Shown here one piece after another: positions 40,631 to 55,332 of a stretch of 64,000 bases of DNA. This stretch comes from Chlorokybus atmophyticus. Taxonomy: Eukaryota > Streptophyta > Chlorokybophyceae > Chlorokybales > Chlorokybaceae. The notes beneath the pieces are model-generated. The model was given only the letters and a program-made list of their open reading frames with translations, searched no databases and had not been told where the DNA came from. Position numbers and translations under genes: made by a program. The DNA is taken from positions 1,558,190 to 1,622,189 of the forward strand of contig RHPI01000810.1 in the NCBI GenBank assembly GCA_009103225.1, written 5' to 3'. The stretch's first letter is position 1, and each line of letters starts with the position of its first letter.

Positions 40631-43600
40631 ATGGCGTCTGTCGTCGCTGGCTTGGTGCAGGTCGTGCCGTCCGTGACGTTGCTTTCGTCGCCGTCGTGTT
40701 CGACCACCACCGCCGCCTTCTCCTTCAAGCGAGCGCCGGCTGCTGCTAGCGCCGCCCCCGCCGCCGCCGCCTCCTTCTCTGGCCGGCCTCTGGCGCCGCC
40801 AACGGTGGGCTTCAGCAGCAGAAGGAGGCGGCACCGCCGTCAACATGCAGACGTGGTCGTCGCCTCCGCATCCGCAAACCCCTCCGCCGCCCAGACAGAC
40901 TCCGCCGCCTCCACCTCAGACAGCGGTAAGCCAAGTCATGCGTTTGAGTCTTTGCTCAGTCTCTTTGTCTTTGCTGCTGCCGTGCGTGTGTTACTCTTGA
41001 AAGCAGCACTTGAATCACACACATACCCCTTTTGTACACACGGGCTTTCAACTGGTCAGTTCAACAGCAACAATTTTTTGACCCTACACCAACACCAACA
41101 CCAACACTGGTCGAAAAGCAGGATTGGAGAGGGACGTGTTGGGTGCTTTACGGCGGGTGATCGACCCAGACTTTGGTATGGACATCGTTGCGTGCGGGTT
41201 TGTAAAAGACCTCATCTGCGACGCTTCTACCGGCCAGGTGAGGGGAAAACCACATTGGTTCCATCACTTGCACTTATTTTACGTATGCATGTGTCGTTGC
41301 TTTGGGCACATTGGCACTGTATGCATAATGCAATTGTGGAGTGGTGAAATTGGTAGTGAGGTGGTTTGTGTTCTTCTTGCTTCCTGTGCAGGTGTCTTTT
41401 AGGTTGGAGTTGACGACGCCAGCTTGCCCGGTGAAAGACATGGTATGAAAACCTTGGGGTAGATATGGCCATGTCAACTAGTTGTGTATGCGCATTGATG
41501 TAAAGACACGCAGGCGCACACAGACAGAGACACATATGCAAACATGCATGCCCGCACGTACCTGCATGTGTGTGCGCATACAGTGTGGACCGTTTTGCGT
41601 TCGCTTGTAAGCGTGCATAGACGTTCACACGCATGCCCGCGCATGCACACATGGACATGCGCGCACGCGCACGCACGCACTCTTGCACACACATCACACA
41701 CACACACACATGCTTCCGCACAGACCTTGCAACAAAGATCACACACACACTGCTTCACATCTCTCTCATTGGAAAAATCATCACTCACTCCATCGCAGTT
41801 TGAGTCGCAAGCGCGCGAGTACGTGGGTGCTCTGCCGTGGGTGAAGGACGTGTCCGTGAAGATGTCTGCGCAGCCACCAAAGCCGCTGCTGCCCAACGAC
41901 GTCCCGCCCGGCCTGTCGCGCGTCTCGAGCATTGTTGCCGTGTCCTCGTGCAAGGTGAGTACTGTTAACCTGTTTTCGTCAACGATGATTGGGTATGCAT
42001 TCTACACTTGCGTTCAGGCGAGAGTAGCAGACATGTGTGTATGCGTGTGCATTCACCCACGCGTGCGCATGCACACACATGCACACGCATGCAACAATAC
42101 GCCTCTGGGTGTGTGCACGCGCATGCTGGTTTGTACGCATACACACATATGCATGCACTCAAAGGTGTGCATGCGTGCATGCGTGCACAGGCGCACGCGC
42201 ACACACACTCTCTCCCACACCCGCACACCTTCTCTGCCCTCTCAGGGCGGCGTGGGCAAGTCCACCGTCTCCGTGAACCTCGCCTACTCCCTGGCGATGA
42301 TGGGCGCCCGCGTCGGCATCTTCGACGCGGACGTGTACGGCCCCTCGCTCCCGACGATGGTGTCGCCCGAAGTACGAGTGCTGAGGATGGACGAGCAGAC
42401 CAAGGCCATACAACCGACGGAGTACCTGGGAGTCAAATGCGTGTCGTTCGGGTTCGCGGGACAGGTGGGGAGGGTTGGCGTTTGTTGGGGTTGGAGGCGT
42501 GCGTTGGAGGTGTTAGTTGGGTAGCAGTCAGGGTCAAGGGCGTTGCACATGCATGCTGCTTTGATGTGCGTGTTCGTGTGTGTGTTGTTATGTGTGCGTA
42601 TGCGTTTTCGTCTGTTTTGGACAAAAACTTACACATACACGCGCACACGCGCACACATGCACCCACATACTTACGCACACACCCACATCCACACCCACAT
42701 ATGTCAACACGCATGCATACACTGACATAAAAAATGGCCAGCCCATGTATCAACATCAACTCACCCCTTTCCCCAACGCAGGGCAGTGCAATCATGCGCG
42801 GTCCTATGGTCTCCGGCGTGGTCAACCAGCTCCTGACCACCACCGACTGGGGCGAGCTCGACTACCTCATCCTCGATTTCCCTCCCGGCACCGGCGACAT
42901 CCAGCTGACCATATGCCAGGTGGTGCCGATATCCGCCGCGGTCATCGTCACGACCCCGCAGAAACTCGCGTTCATCGACGTCGCGAAGGGAGTGAGGATG
43001 TTTTCGAAATTGAATGTGCCTTGCGTGGCGGTAGTGGAGAATATGTGCTACTTTGATGGAGAGGACGGGAAGAGATACTATCCGTTCGGGAAGGGGTCGG
43101 GAGAGAAGGTGAGGAGGTTGCGTGGCGTCGCGCGCGCGCGCGTGTGTGTGTGTGTATGTGAGTGTGGGGGTGCGAGTGTGCATGTAGGCGTATGCATGAG
43201 TGTGTGGGTGCGCGAGTGTGTGGGTGTTTGCGCGTTCGTGTGCGTTTCAGTACGTGTCTTGCAGTAAGCACGTCATGATTAAGTCATGTTCTTTTACTGT
43301 ACGTGTACTTGTACATTAGACGCACTTGTACGTGTACTTGCAGATGTGTTTCTTAGCGTAGGCACATGTGCATATAAGCACATGTACACGCACACATGAG
43401 CAATGCAAGTCATAATGGGTGTCCTTGTTGCTTTCCGACGCTGTACATTGACATTGGTATTGGTATTGCTATTGGTATTGGTATTGTTCAAGACTTCGTT
43501 GCAACTCACTTGCGCAACCGCGTTCTCAAGATCAACATGTGACCAACCCTCGTCGTGTGGGTGCGTGTTCGTAGGTTGTTTCGGACTTTGGCATCCCCCA

Positions 43601-44620
43601 CCTGTTTCAGATGCCCATCGCGCCGACGCTCTCGGCCTCCGGCGACAGCGGCCAGCCCGCCGTCGTCGAGGACCCCACGGGACAGGTCGCGCGCGAGTTT
43701 GGAGAGCTCAGCGCGTGTGTCGTGCAACAGGTGGGGAAGGGTTGGTTGTTGTTGTGGTGTGAAGAGTTGGTTGGCGTGCTTGGGGTGATGTGTGTTGTAT
43801 CATGGAAGGCACATTGCGTGCTGATATTCCTATGTGAACTTGTGATGTGGCTTTGTTGCGTTAGCACGCAATGCACAAGTACAAGTGATTACGCTGTGTT
43901 TGCAAAGTATTGTGTCCATGTCTGAATGGCAATTGCGTGGCTGGGTACTGCACACACGCTCACTCATGTGGGTTTTTCCCTCAGGTTGCTAAATTGAGGC
44001 AAGCCGCGAAGAATGCTGTGGTGTACGACGCGGACCGCAAGGCGATCGTTGTGCGGCTGCCGGGATCGCAGGACACGTTCGCGCTGCATCCGGCCACAGT
44101 GCGCAGGAACGACCGCTCCGCTCAGAGCGTTGACGAGTGGACCGGCGAACAACGTCTGCGGTACGTACTACTGTAGCGTGCGTGTGCGTGTGCGTGTGCA
44201 CGCCTATGCACACAAAAGTGATGTTGTGTGCATGCGTGTGGGCGCATATGTATGTGTGTGTGTGTGTGTTACGTGTGCATGTGTGTGCATATCCAACATT
44301 GCAGTATCTGTCCACTTGATTTTGCAATGCTCTGCACCAGGTACACTGATGTTGCCGAGGACATTGAGCCCGCGAGCATCGCTCCCATGGGCAACTATGC
44401 TGTGTCCATTACATGGCCGGACGGGTTTGTTCAGGTGGCACCTTTCGAGCAGCTCGCGCAGATCGAGCGGTTGATTCTCGACAGCGCTACCGTAGTGAAC
44501 ACGCCGCCAAGCAACACAAATGTGAGTTCTGAAGCCGATGATGTTTCACCGGCCAGCGCTGCGCAAGCCATCATGAAAAACGCTGAAAGGCGGCGTGAGC
44601 AGCAGACGGCCGCTGCATAG
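40631..44620 (+). CDS. HCF101: HCF101 plastid iron-sulfur scaffold (Mrp/NBP35 P-loop protein)
   Basis: P-loop NTPase that carries 4Fe-4S clusters for photosystem I assembly in plastids. Nine exons: 40631-40925, 41122-41237, 41392-41442, 41799-41954, 42246-42464, 42782-43108, 43575-43730, 43985-44160, 44341-44620; total 1,776 nt, 591 aa, in frame. Order: a Ser/Ala/Arg transit-like leader (about 75 residues); a DUF59/MIP18 domain (RRVIDPDFGMDIVACGFVKD, TTPACPVKD); the P-loop CKGGVGKST; FDADVYGPSLPTMV; PPGTGDIQLT; ENMCYFDGEDGKRYYPFGKG; then a C-terminal DUF971 domain (LHPATVRRNDRSAQSVDEW, PMGNYAVSITWPDGF). DUF59-P-loop-DUF971 is the diagnostic HCF101 layout. It ends at TAG. Introns are full of TG/CG repeats. 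Confidence 0.96.
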
Positions 44621-46597
44621 GTGATAGGGTTAGGTTTGATGTTTATGTATTGGATTGGTCGGCTATATTGCAGCTAGTGCAGGCTTGAGTTATACGTATA
44701 CATGCCATGCTATAATGACACTGCGTTGTCGCAAACAAAGCCACAGTGGTGTTGTGATGGGGGCTGCTTGTGCCCTGAAGTCGCATAATTTGCTGCTGTG
44801 CGCAGGGTATGAGTCATGTTGCATACATGCGGTCAGGCTGTGCACACACACATTGCATGCAGTGAATGCCGTCGACATTCTTTTGTACACACGCACTACC
44901 AAAGCATCTCAAGCCAGCCAGCACAGCGCCACACTTACATTACACCCGGTGCATGTGTGAATGCACCAATGACTGTGGTGTCAGCATCAAGTAGTATATA
45001 AAGAATGCAATGCAGCGTATGTGATGGATTTTGGGTAAAACTCGTATGATGGTGCACACATTGCACGAGCGACAGTACAGCTGACAGTCGCACTGCGCAG
45101 CAAGGGTGACGTGAGGGGAAGAGGCGGAGCAGAGGGGCAGGGCACAGGGGCAGGGCAGAGGGGCCCTCAACGAGGGTTACAAGATGCGCGACTGCATGGG
45201 GACCGCGGGAGTGAGGTGGTGGGTGAAAGAGAATGGGAGAGTGGAAGTGGGAGTCCGTCTGCTGCTCGTGCTCCTCGCTGCCACCGAGAAGTTGAGGACT
45301 GATTGGCTGCACAGCGTGCGTGCAGGTGACGGACTTGAAGTGCATGCATGTCTGACGTGGTGAAGTAGTGGTAGTGTGATAGCATGGGTGCGTGACTCGG
45401 TGGTTGGATATGTGAAACCAAAGTTCGTGTGCAAGCATAGTTGTTGCATCAGCACAGCTACCATGACTTGTGCATGAGCATGCCCAACCTGTAGCAAGGG
45501 ATGCTGGCTGCAAACTGCATGCTTGCAATAGCACCTTCGATTCCCTGTACACACCCAGCGGGGCGCCAGAGCCCCAATCCCCTCTTCTTGCAAGTATGGT
45601 TACAACCTATACACATAGGCAAAAACACAATTCAAACATATGTACGTGCATGTCAAGTGATGCCCGCACTCGCTCCCCTGCCTCTGCCCATCCAGCATCT
45701 GCACACGCGTAGCCTAGCAGCCCCTGTAGGCTGCTGTGGTAAGACTGGTTGTGACGTGTTATTTGTTTGGGTTTGCAGCACACACGGCAAAAACTACGCA
45801 ACTGCAAAGGCGACGTTGAGTGCCATGCTGACGTCAGACATGCGTGCTGCGCGATGGCTAACCCTAACTGGCCTGGCGGCAGCGCTGGCGGTGCCGCAGT
45901 GCAGCGGGTGGGGAGTGGACGGCGGCAGAGTTGTAGAGGAGGGCGGGGGAGTCGTTGGGTCTGCTGCTGTCGTGTCGCTGATGCTGCAAAGAGTGGAGCT
46001 AACCACACCCATGGCGCAGGTGACCGACCTGAGCATGCATGCATGACTGACGGGGGCAGGTAGTGCTAGTGTCGTAGTTGTAGTTAGACGTAGCCCGATG
46101 GTGTTGTAATATCAATGCAAGTGAATCTGGTGTGCGTCACACTGTGCAGGTTGCCGGCCTGTTTCACACCATGCATGCAGCACTGCAGCATACTCCTATA
46201 CACAGTGGCAAACCAGTAAAGACATTCAGCAGTTCCAGTTACTATAGCAATCCGATGCGACACCCAGCTGAGAAAGCATGAGTGCTGTTGCCTCTTGGCA
46301 GCTAGTCTGTCGTATCTGAAGCAACTTGTGTAGGGTAGTATTACATTGCGAAACATGACCCTTTCACTTAGATTATAGGCTCAAGTCAGTTGCCACGGAC
46401 CTCACCCGGTACAGAGTTCGTCGTGAGTAAGTTAGTCCCAGAAAGTACTTGCCTGAGTGGTGTCCTTCATGAGAGATAGCGTTCGCATGTGGAGGCCAAC
46501 ATATACACCAGTAGGGATTATATATCACATGAGCATAACTTACAGCTGCCAACTTATGACTAATAACCAACTGTTGCTGTTCAGCTCCATAACCACA
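44621..46597. other. Convergent region, HCF101 and OTC; no gene established
   Basis: Nearly 2 kb between stop codons. Open frames near 45.1-45.6 kb and 45.8-46.05 kb exist on both strands, but they overlap and match nothing I know. A minus-strand frame beginning MGVVSSTLCSISDTTAADP (46010 downward) could be a leader but has no recognisable continuation. Confidence 0.4.
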
Positions 46598-49052
<2,455 letters not shown>

Positions 49053-49848
49053 GGCTGAGCTTTGAACTTGCTCAACCGATGGCTGGCTACTCCACCTAGC
49101 AGTTCAGCAGCCTCTCAGACTGCTCCCCTCCTCTGCTGCTTGCACAACCTCCGAGGACGCCCCGCCCCCGCCCGACAACGCTGCTCGAGACAACACTTGC
49201 CAGCTGGCAGCTCAGTCGGTGTGCCCAGCATTGTAATAAGCATCAAACCCCAAAACCCCAGAACCGCTTCGCGTCCGCGACCTCCACATTTCTTCCAGTA
49301 ATCAGCAATTGCCTTAGATTGTTCCGCACATCGCTGGTTCAGTTCAGTCTTGAAACGAGCACAGATGTCCTTGCCCGCATTTTTCGGGGAAAACCGACAA
49401 AAGCTTTCCCGGTTTGACCTTTCGGCGTTGGCGAGTTGCTGACGCAGATATCGCCAGCGTACGTATATATCGGCACTGGAACATGTTGATAGAGTCTGTG
49501 AGCAGATTTCCGCAGTATGCCATGCTGTGTGCGTTTTGTGTGACGTTTGCGTGCAAATCAACTGTGCATTGATGGTTGAGTTGCCGCGCTTTGGCCCCTG
49601 GTCAAGCTCGTTTGGCCTGGAGGCGGCGGTGTCGGTGGCCTTGTGGATTTGATCTCACCTGACATGTAAGCGGCTACAAGCCTGGTGACAAATCAAAGGG
49701 GGCTGGATACGTCCGCCCGAAGATATAGCACAAGTGGAGCTGCCAGCAGTGGTCTGTTGTGATCAGGCTATGGGGCGCAGGGCTGCATTCTGGTTGTGGC
49801 CTGGTCTAGACAACCATATCAGGCCTAATTAAGAGTCAAGCTGTTAGC
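49053..49848. promoter_or_regulatory. Divergent region between OTC and PC-esterase-like gene
   Basis: About 800 bp between opposing starts. A minus-strand open frame (49115-49561) contains a Cys-spaced helical stretch but ends 62 bp before the OTC start and matches no family I recognise. No telo box is seen. Confidence 0.45.
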
Positions 49849-52406
49849 ATGAGGCTTTGGGTGTGGTGGATCGTTGCTGCTTTTGCGGCAGCAGTGTGCA
49901 AGTGTGCACTTGGGCAAGAAGCGGCTGTAAGCTTAGAAGCTTTAAGCGCACAGTCTGAGTGCAAAGCTTTCCAGTCGAGCAGGCCGAATATAACCGACTG
50001 GGACGCCCAATGCGACCGCTCCCCGCCCTGCCTCAATCTCGGCTTCTTTTTCAAATGGCCGGCAGACTACTCTGTCTGCCGCTCCCTGCCAAAAGTTACT
50101 GACTGGCCCACTTATGACCCTTATGAGAAGGACACAGCTTCACAAAGGGTATGCCCATGTTCAAATTCTGTCTGTCATTTCCACATTATTGTAAGTGTGT
50201 TAATAGCGTGCTTTGCATGTGGTGGTTGCTGTTGTTGTGCAGTGTAGCTAAGTGGTTGGTAGTTGAAGGTGATCTGTTCTTGTCAATCGGCTTTGAAGTG
50301 GTTTTGTGAGTTGCAATGCGCGTATTTTGGATGTGATCAGCTTGTTTGGTACATGCATTTTACAGGCAATGCTGCCATGCATGGCCGTGCAGTCTCCCAA
50401 CAGGTTGCAGGTTTTGTGCACGTCAACACACACAACAAGTAACAGCTTACTGCGCATGCATGCAAGAAGCATATGTTGGGAACAACTGTTGCAATTTCAG
50501 TCACATTGCACACACGCGTACATGCTCGCACTTGCACTCATGACTAATGTCGATTGGCTTCCCAGAGTGCAAAGGACATCGCGCAGCTGCTGCCAAACAG
50601 GACGGTGCTTTACCTCGGCGATTCGGTGTCGTACCAAGTGTACTACTCCACAATTTGCTCGCTTGCTCGCGCAGATGCGTGGGCTGAACACCACCCACAA
50701 GAAGGGGAGCTAAAATCAGCCCTCTACAAGGCCGGAGCCGCCTGGGCACAGGTAAGGGATGTTTGTTTGTTTGTGTGTTACGAAGTTGTTGTTTGATATC
50801 AACCAACAAAGAGGGAGATTGCGTGTTTGTACGTGCATGTGCGTGCGCCTGCGTGCGAGTATATGGTTGCTTGCTTTGATACCTCAATCCTGTTGTGCGT
50901 GCAAGAGTATTCATTTGTGTTCTTGTTTGGTTGTCTGTCGGTTGGTCGCTTGGTCGCTTGGTCAGTCTATCTCCGTTTTGCGTGTTGTTGGCTTATTGTG
51001 TGCTTGCTTCTGTCATTCATAGGTAAATTATGCTCCTGAGTCTGCCACAACATTCCTCTTTGCGCGTGTGAGCGTGTACAACGAGGGGATTGTGAGCAAC
51101 ATGTTGGCCTTGGCAGACGTGATTCACGTCAACTATGGTCTGCACTACACGCAGCAAACCAGCGAGGATTATGTTTTTGATGTGACCAAACTCTTTCAAC
51201 AATTGAACCAATTTGCTGCGAACCCGAGCAAGCTCGCACTCTTTCGCGAAACATCCGCCCAACATTTCCCCGCGTCGGGCGCGTTTGATAAGTCCAATCC
51301 CGCGCACAAGTCCGATTGCATGTGCGAGCAGTTGAGTAAAGCAGCCAAAGCAGACAACTACATCATGCGGCAGAACTCTGTAGTGCACTGGCTCGCGTAC
51401 CGACACCCCAATGTAAAGGTGGTCCCATTTTACGAGCGCACGTCTGTGCGGCACAACATGCACTTCCAGATGTGCGACCCCAATCGTAAGAAAGACACGC
51501 GGGCTGCCGACAGCGGCTGCTGCGATTGCACGCATTACTGGTGAGGATCATATTGCTGTTGTTGTTGTTGTTGCACACGTTGCATGCAAGCGCTGGTTGA
51601 TGCAACGCGTGTGTTGTGGACAGCTGGACGCCTCAGTTATGGAATGCTGTCATGGCGGACGTGTACAATGCGCTGACTGAAGGTCAGCGCGCATTGTGTT
51701 CAACACCTTGCTATCTATGTACCCAATGCTTTGCTACATGTGCACACAACAAGTAGTAACGATGCTGGAAGGTCATGCCACAGTGCGGCCTTCGTTGCGT
51801 GTCCCACAGCACGTCAACAGGCATCTAGTGCCATTACTCGCGTGTCAACCTTACAACTGTTGTGCAGCATTGGAAGCGGCGCATGCGGACTTAGAATTGC
51901 AAACAGATGCCACCTTCGAAGACACAGACACGGACTCGTTGTTGTTGGCTGAAAGCTTGGACTTGGACTCCGACTTGGACATGACGTTGGGCAACACGCG
52001 CGTGCGGAGTTTGCGGGAGAGAGAGCGGGAGATGGAGAGGGGTGATTACCGCCACTTGCGCGCGATGACGAGCGAGATGTGGTTTGTTGTGGTATTGTTG
52101 CTTGCGGTGGCGTGCGCGTACTACTTCCTCCATCGCGTGAGGGGTTATAAGGCGAGGGCGTTGTGGCTCCTCGTCTCGCCAACCATGCGCACGCAACGCC
52201 GCTCGCCCATGCCATCCAGCAACAACACGGGGATGAGTGTAGCTGCCTCCTCGGCTTCTTTAACGCATAAAAAAGGGGTGCAACAGATAAACGTCCCTTC
52301 TTTGGGCGGTGCTGATATGGACGGGCTCGCGCGTACCAGCAGCGTCGATACAAATGCGCTGCAACGGACCCCGCGCACTCCGGGCAGAGCGTTGTCAAAA
52401 GTGTAA
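49849..52406 (+). CDS. PC-esterase (TBL/SGNH-like) type I membrane protein
   Basis: Probably an acyltransferase or esterase acting on glycans in the secretory pathway, by similarity to the plant TRICHOME BIREFRINGENCE-LIKE/PC-esterase group. Exons: 49849-50148, 50566-50751, 51023-51540, 51624-51682, 51868-52406; total 1,602 nt, 533 aa, in frame. A signal peptide (MRLWVWWIVAAFAAAVCKCA) leads a Cys-bearing domain (SECKAF...CDRSPPCLNLGF). The SGNH block I is LYLGDSVSYQVYYS (GDS); the closing block is DCTHYC-WTPQLWNAV (DxxH with a cysteine). An acidic stalk then a transmembrane helix (WFVVVLLLAVACAYYFL) and a basic cytosolic tail follow. Plant TBLs usually have an N-terminal anchor, so the C-terminal anchor is unusual. 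The acceptor substrate is unknown. Confidence 0.75.
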
Positions 52407-52689
52407 GTAGCCGCTTTCGTTGTGCGCGTGTCTGTAGGCTTCCCTGCAGAAGGCCAACATGTTTGGTGTATTCGCTCGCTAGCATTGTAGTCTGCTCCTA
52501 GTGTAAGTCACAGAGCAATAGCATTAACAGCTTAGAATACTTGCAAGTAGTCCCTGCTTGAGCATGGTGTGTTACACTTGTGGCTTGCACTCTAGCACCA
52601 TCTGCTTATTCAGAAACTTAGAAGAAACACCATTGTACAACTTCAGCCCACATAAACAATATTATGTGCTATGTGCCGACCCCATTCAT

Positions 52690-53542
52690 TTAACGGTGAT
52701 GGTGTTCACAATCTACCACGGTGAGAGTGACCCGCACGGGCTTATCCCAACTGCTGTCATCCAGCAATAAATGATTGCCGCTACTGCCGCTATCTACACC
52801 ATCACCATTGCGGCTTTCTACAACTATCCCCTGAAGTGCTCTACCGTCACCAGCGCTTGCGTTGCTGTTAGTCATGCTGTTGGTCATGGCATCCCTTTTG
52901 CGCCAGATAACCCCCCTATCGTAGAGTATCTTCAGCAGCAGGAATGTTGCGTACGATGAGATCTCAAAGCAAGCTGCGCTCACGAGTGTTGCAATAAGTG
53001 GTGCTACATAAATGGACAGAGTGCAAGTATTACGCAACGCGCACAAGCCAACACATGCGCACTTAATGACGCTTGCACGTGCATATGCATATGCACGCGT
53101 GATGTGCGCCCTTGCGTGTAGCAGCACACACGTATGTGGGTGGCGCGTGCGCATATGCTCACATGTGCACACACTCACGCGCGCACACTCACGTATGCAC
53201 GAGCATACCTGGTCCGAAGACGGGCCACAGCTCAAACCAGAAGCTGTAAGCCAGGAAGGCCGTCAATCCGGTGATGAACAGCACCAGCCTTCGCGCATAC
53301 GGGACACAACACATGATGATGTCAGCCACACCACCACCACCACCACCACCACCACAACAACAACAACAACGACACCAACATTGTTACCATCCGTATGAGA
53401 TCTCGGTGATGTGTCGCAGCCAGACAACGCGCCAGAGCTGCGGCAGCAAGGCAATGGCAAACAGCACCCCGCCCGCGGTGCCCAGCGCGTTGAAGGCAGC
53501 GTCCGCAGCTGCCGAGTCGCTCCTTCCTTCACCCCCCGCCAT
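52690..53542 (-). CDS. Single PQ-loop (SemiSWEET/MtN3-like) membrane protein
   Basis: Small membrane protein with one three-helix PQ-loop unit; such units form sugar or amino-acid transporters when paired. Minus-strand exons: 53388-53542, 53209-53288, 52690-53003; total 549 nt, 182 aa, in frame. Sequence: NALGTAGGVLFAIALLPQLW with the PQ signature, then ISYGWLVLFITGLTAFLAYS, then APLIATLVSAACFEISSYAT with FLLLKILYDRG. A polar tail of about 75 residues follows. Full SWEETs have two PQ units and seven helices; only one is present. The ATG at 53540-53542 starts the only in-frame model I see. The first intron carries CAC/CAA repeats. Substrate unknown. Confidence 0.72.
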
Positions 53543-54225
53543 GCCACATGTGTGTGTATGTGCACGTGCGCGCGTGTGTATACTCACTCACTCACTCACT
53601 CACTCACTCATCCGTTCGGTCAATCAGTATCTGGAATGAATCACTGGCTCAGTCGCGCGCTACAGCACCTGCGGGTTAGCACACGGTCCAAGGAGGTGAG
53701 GGGATGCATGCAAGCGGCAAAAGGAAAGGGAAACAAGACGATGTTTCAGTCAGTGACATGCATGTATAAGTTGATGCTCAAGCATGCAGCAGAAAGTGCT
53801 ACAGATGACGCAGCTGCAGAGCATCGCTGTGCATGCGCGAGCCATACACACAACCATGCGTTGCTGGCGAGGCGCACGACGAAGACGAAGACGAAGACAA
53901 AAGTCTTGTTGAACATGACAGTGATTGGTTTATTGCTGTTTCTGTTGATGATCGTGTACTTGTTGGGATTGCTGTCGACAAGCAAGCGTACCTGCAGGCA
54001 TGCGGACGGAGAAGGAGAGGAGAGGAGAGGAGGCACGCCGCAAAGTCGGACGGGAAGACGTCAGGGCCAGGAGGAACCGTCTCGCAGGAGACGGTGCCAC
54101 GCCGCTTGAGTTACATACAACTGCGAGCACGTGGCATGATCACCGCCGCCACCTCAACGCCGCCGCCGCCGCTTTTGCTAACACTGCGTTTATAGTTATG
54201 CAGATTTCCAGCATTTGATGTGTTC
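53543..54225. other. No gene established; CACT repeat
   Basis: Upstream of the PQ-loop gene. It contains a (CACT)n tract (53582-53609). Open frames on both strands at 53.65-54.2 kb lack an ATG or known motif and are not called. Confidence 0.4.
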
Positions 54226-54298
54226 GGGGGTGTAGCTCATATGGTAGAGCGCTCGCTTTGCATGCGAGAGGTACGGGGATCGATACCCCGCGTCTCCA
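54226..54298 (+). tRNA. trnA-UGC: tRNA-Ala (anticodon UGC)
   Basis: 73-nt cloverleaf. The acceptor arm GGGGGTG pairs with CGTCTCC with G-U pairs. The D arm starts TAGCTCATATGG, which also fits the A box. The anticodon stem CTCGC/GCGAG encloses the loop TTTGCAT, anticodon TGC (54259-54261). The T arm GGGGATCGATACCCC fits the B box. The discriminator base is A. There is no intron, and CCA is not encoded, as expected for a nuclear tRNA. Confidence 0.95.
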
Positions 54299-54300
54299 GC

Positions 54301-54304
54301 TTTT
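54301..54304 (+). terminator. Pol III terminator of tRNA-Ala
   Basis: TTTT begins two bases after the tRNA 3' end; an oligo-T run is the standard RNA polymerase III stop. Confidence 0.75.
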
Positions 54305-55332
54305 GCAAATGTCTTGACCTTTGGTTTATGACGACAGGGTAAAGTGCCCTGGATTGAGGCGTTTCCAGGATGTACTGTGTAGAATATATGCAATGGTGTG
54401 CATGTGACTCACCATTGCACGGCCTTGTCACATACGCAAGCACAAGCACAGTTCAACATGGCAGCAACTTGTTTTACCACCGAGCTGCCTATGCAATCTC
54501 AGCTATCTAGCTTCGCTATTGCCCTTGCCCCTTTAGTCAACATGCATGCGTCATTACCTGTACACAAGGCGTTTCACGTGTGTATATTATAACACCTCCG
54601 AGAACTCTCTCGCGGGCATGTAGATGCATTTCTTGTAGCCCTGCACACTGGCTATCAACTATTTGGATTATACTTACGACCAATTAATTATCGTGCGAGA
54701 CATGTTGCAATGGGGTGGTATCAGCTCACTCCCCTTCAAGTCGTCAACTCTACATCTGTTGAAGGCCACAAAACAAACTGTACCAAAATAATTGCACACA
54801 GAGAATGTAGCGAACAATGCACTTGAAGTTACCAAACAAGCATAAACTTACACGACATTTTGATGCAGCGAAGCTGCATAAATCAGTCACTTCAATGTAT
54901 ACAAAATTGGTGTATTTCCGTCACCCACTTCGCATATTGTGTAATTATAATGTGTTGCATCATTATCGTACTATCAACATACCTTTTACAACTCATGACA
55001 TTAACTAGTTGCGAACGCAATTCTTTCATATCATAGTGCCCCCAACGCGCAAGGAACATCACTACTCACATCAAGTGACTGGATGAATGGAGCACTCTTG
55101 GCAATTTCCATTCACCCTACCGACAATCATTTCAGACATCACGAGAGCCAAAATTGCTACTCACAAGGTGTGCGCAAACCTACGAAGAATGGTGTGATGA
55201 AAGTGGAGTCCAACATGTTGTGAAGACTCAACACACTATACAAGAGCAAAAGAGGATGACCGCACCCGCGCAAGCTTAGCAAATATCTTGTTGATTACTC
55301 AACGCAGCTCAGCCGTTCCTGTGCGCCCTGCA
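54305..55332. other. No gene recognised between tRNA-Ala and PHB2
   Basis: AT-rich sequence with no convincing frame. The part near 55330 should contain the PHB2 3' UTR. Confidence 0.5.

Noticed and set aside
45107-46046. Several GC-rich ORFs between HCF101 and OTC
   Set aside because: Mutually overlapping frames on both strands without motifs or consistent exon borders.
49115-49561. Minus-strand ORF with a Cys-spaced helical stretch upstream of OTC
   Set aside because: No family recognised, lies within the expected OTC promoter, and no intron or start evidence supports it.
53650-54195. Candidate exons upstream of the PQ-loop gene
   Set aside because: The leader-like minus frame lacks an in-frame ATG and cannot be joined to the PQ-loop exons with certainty.
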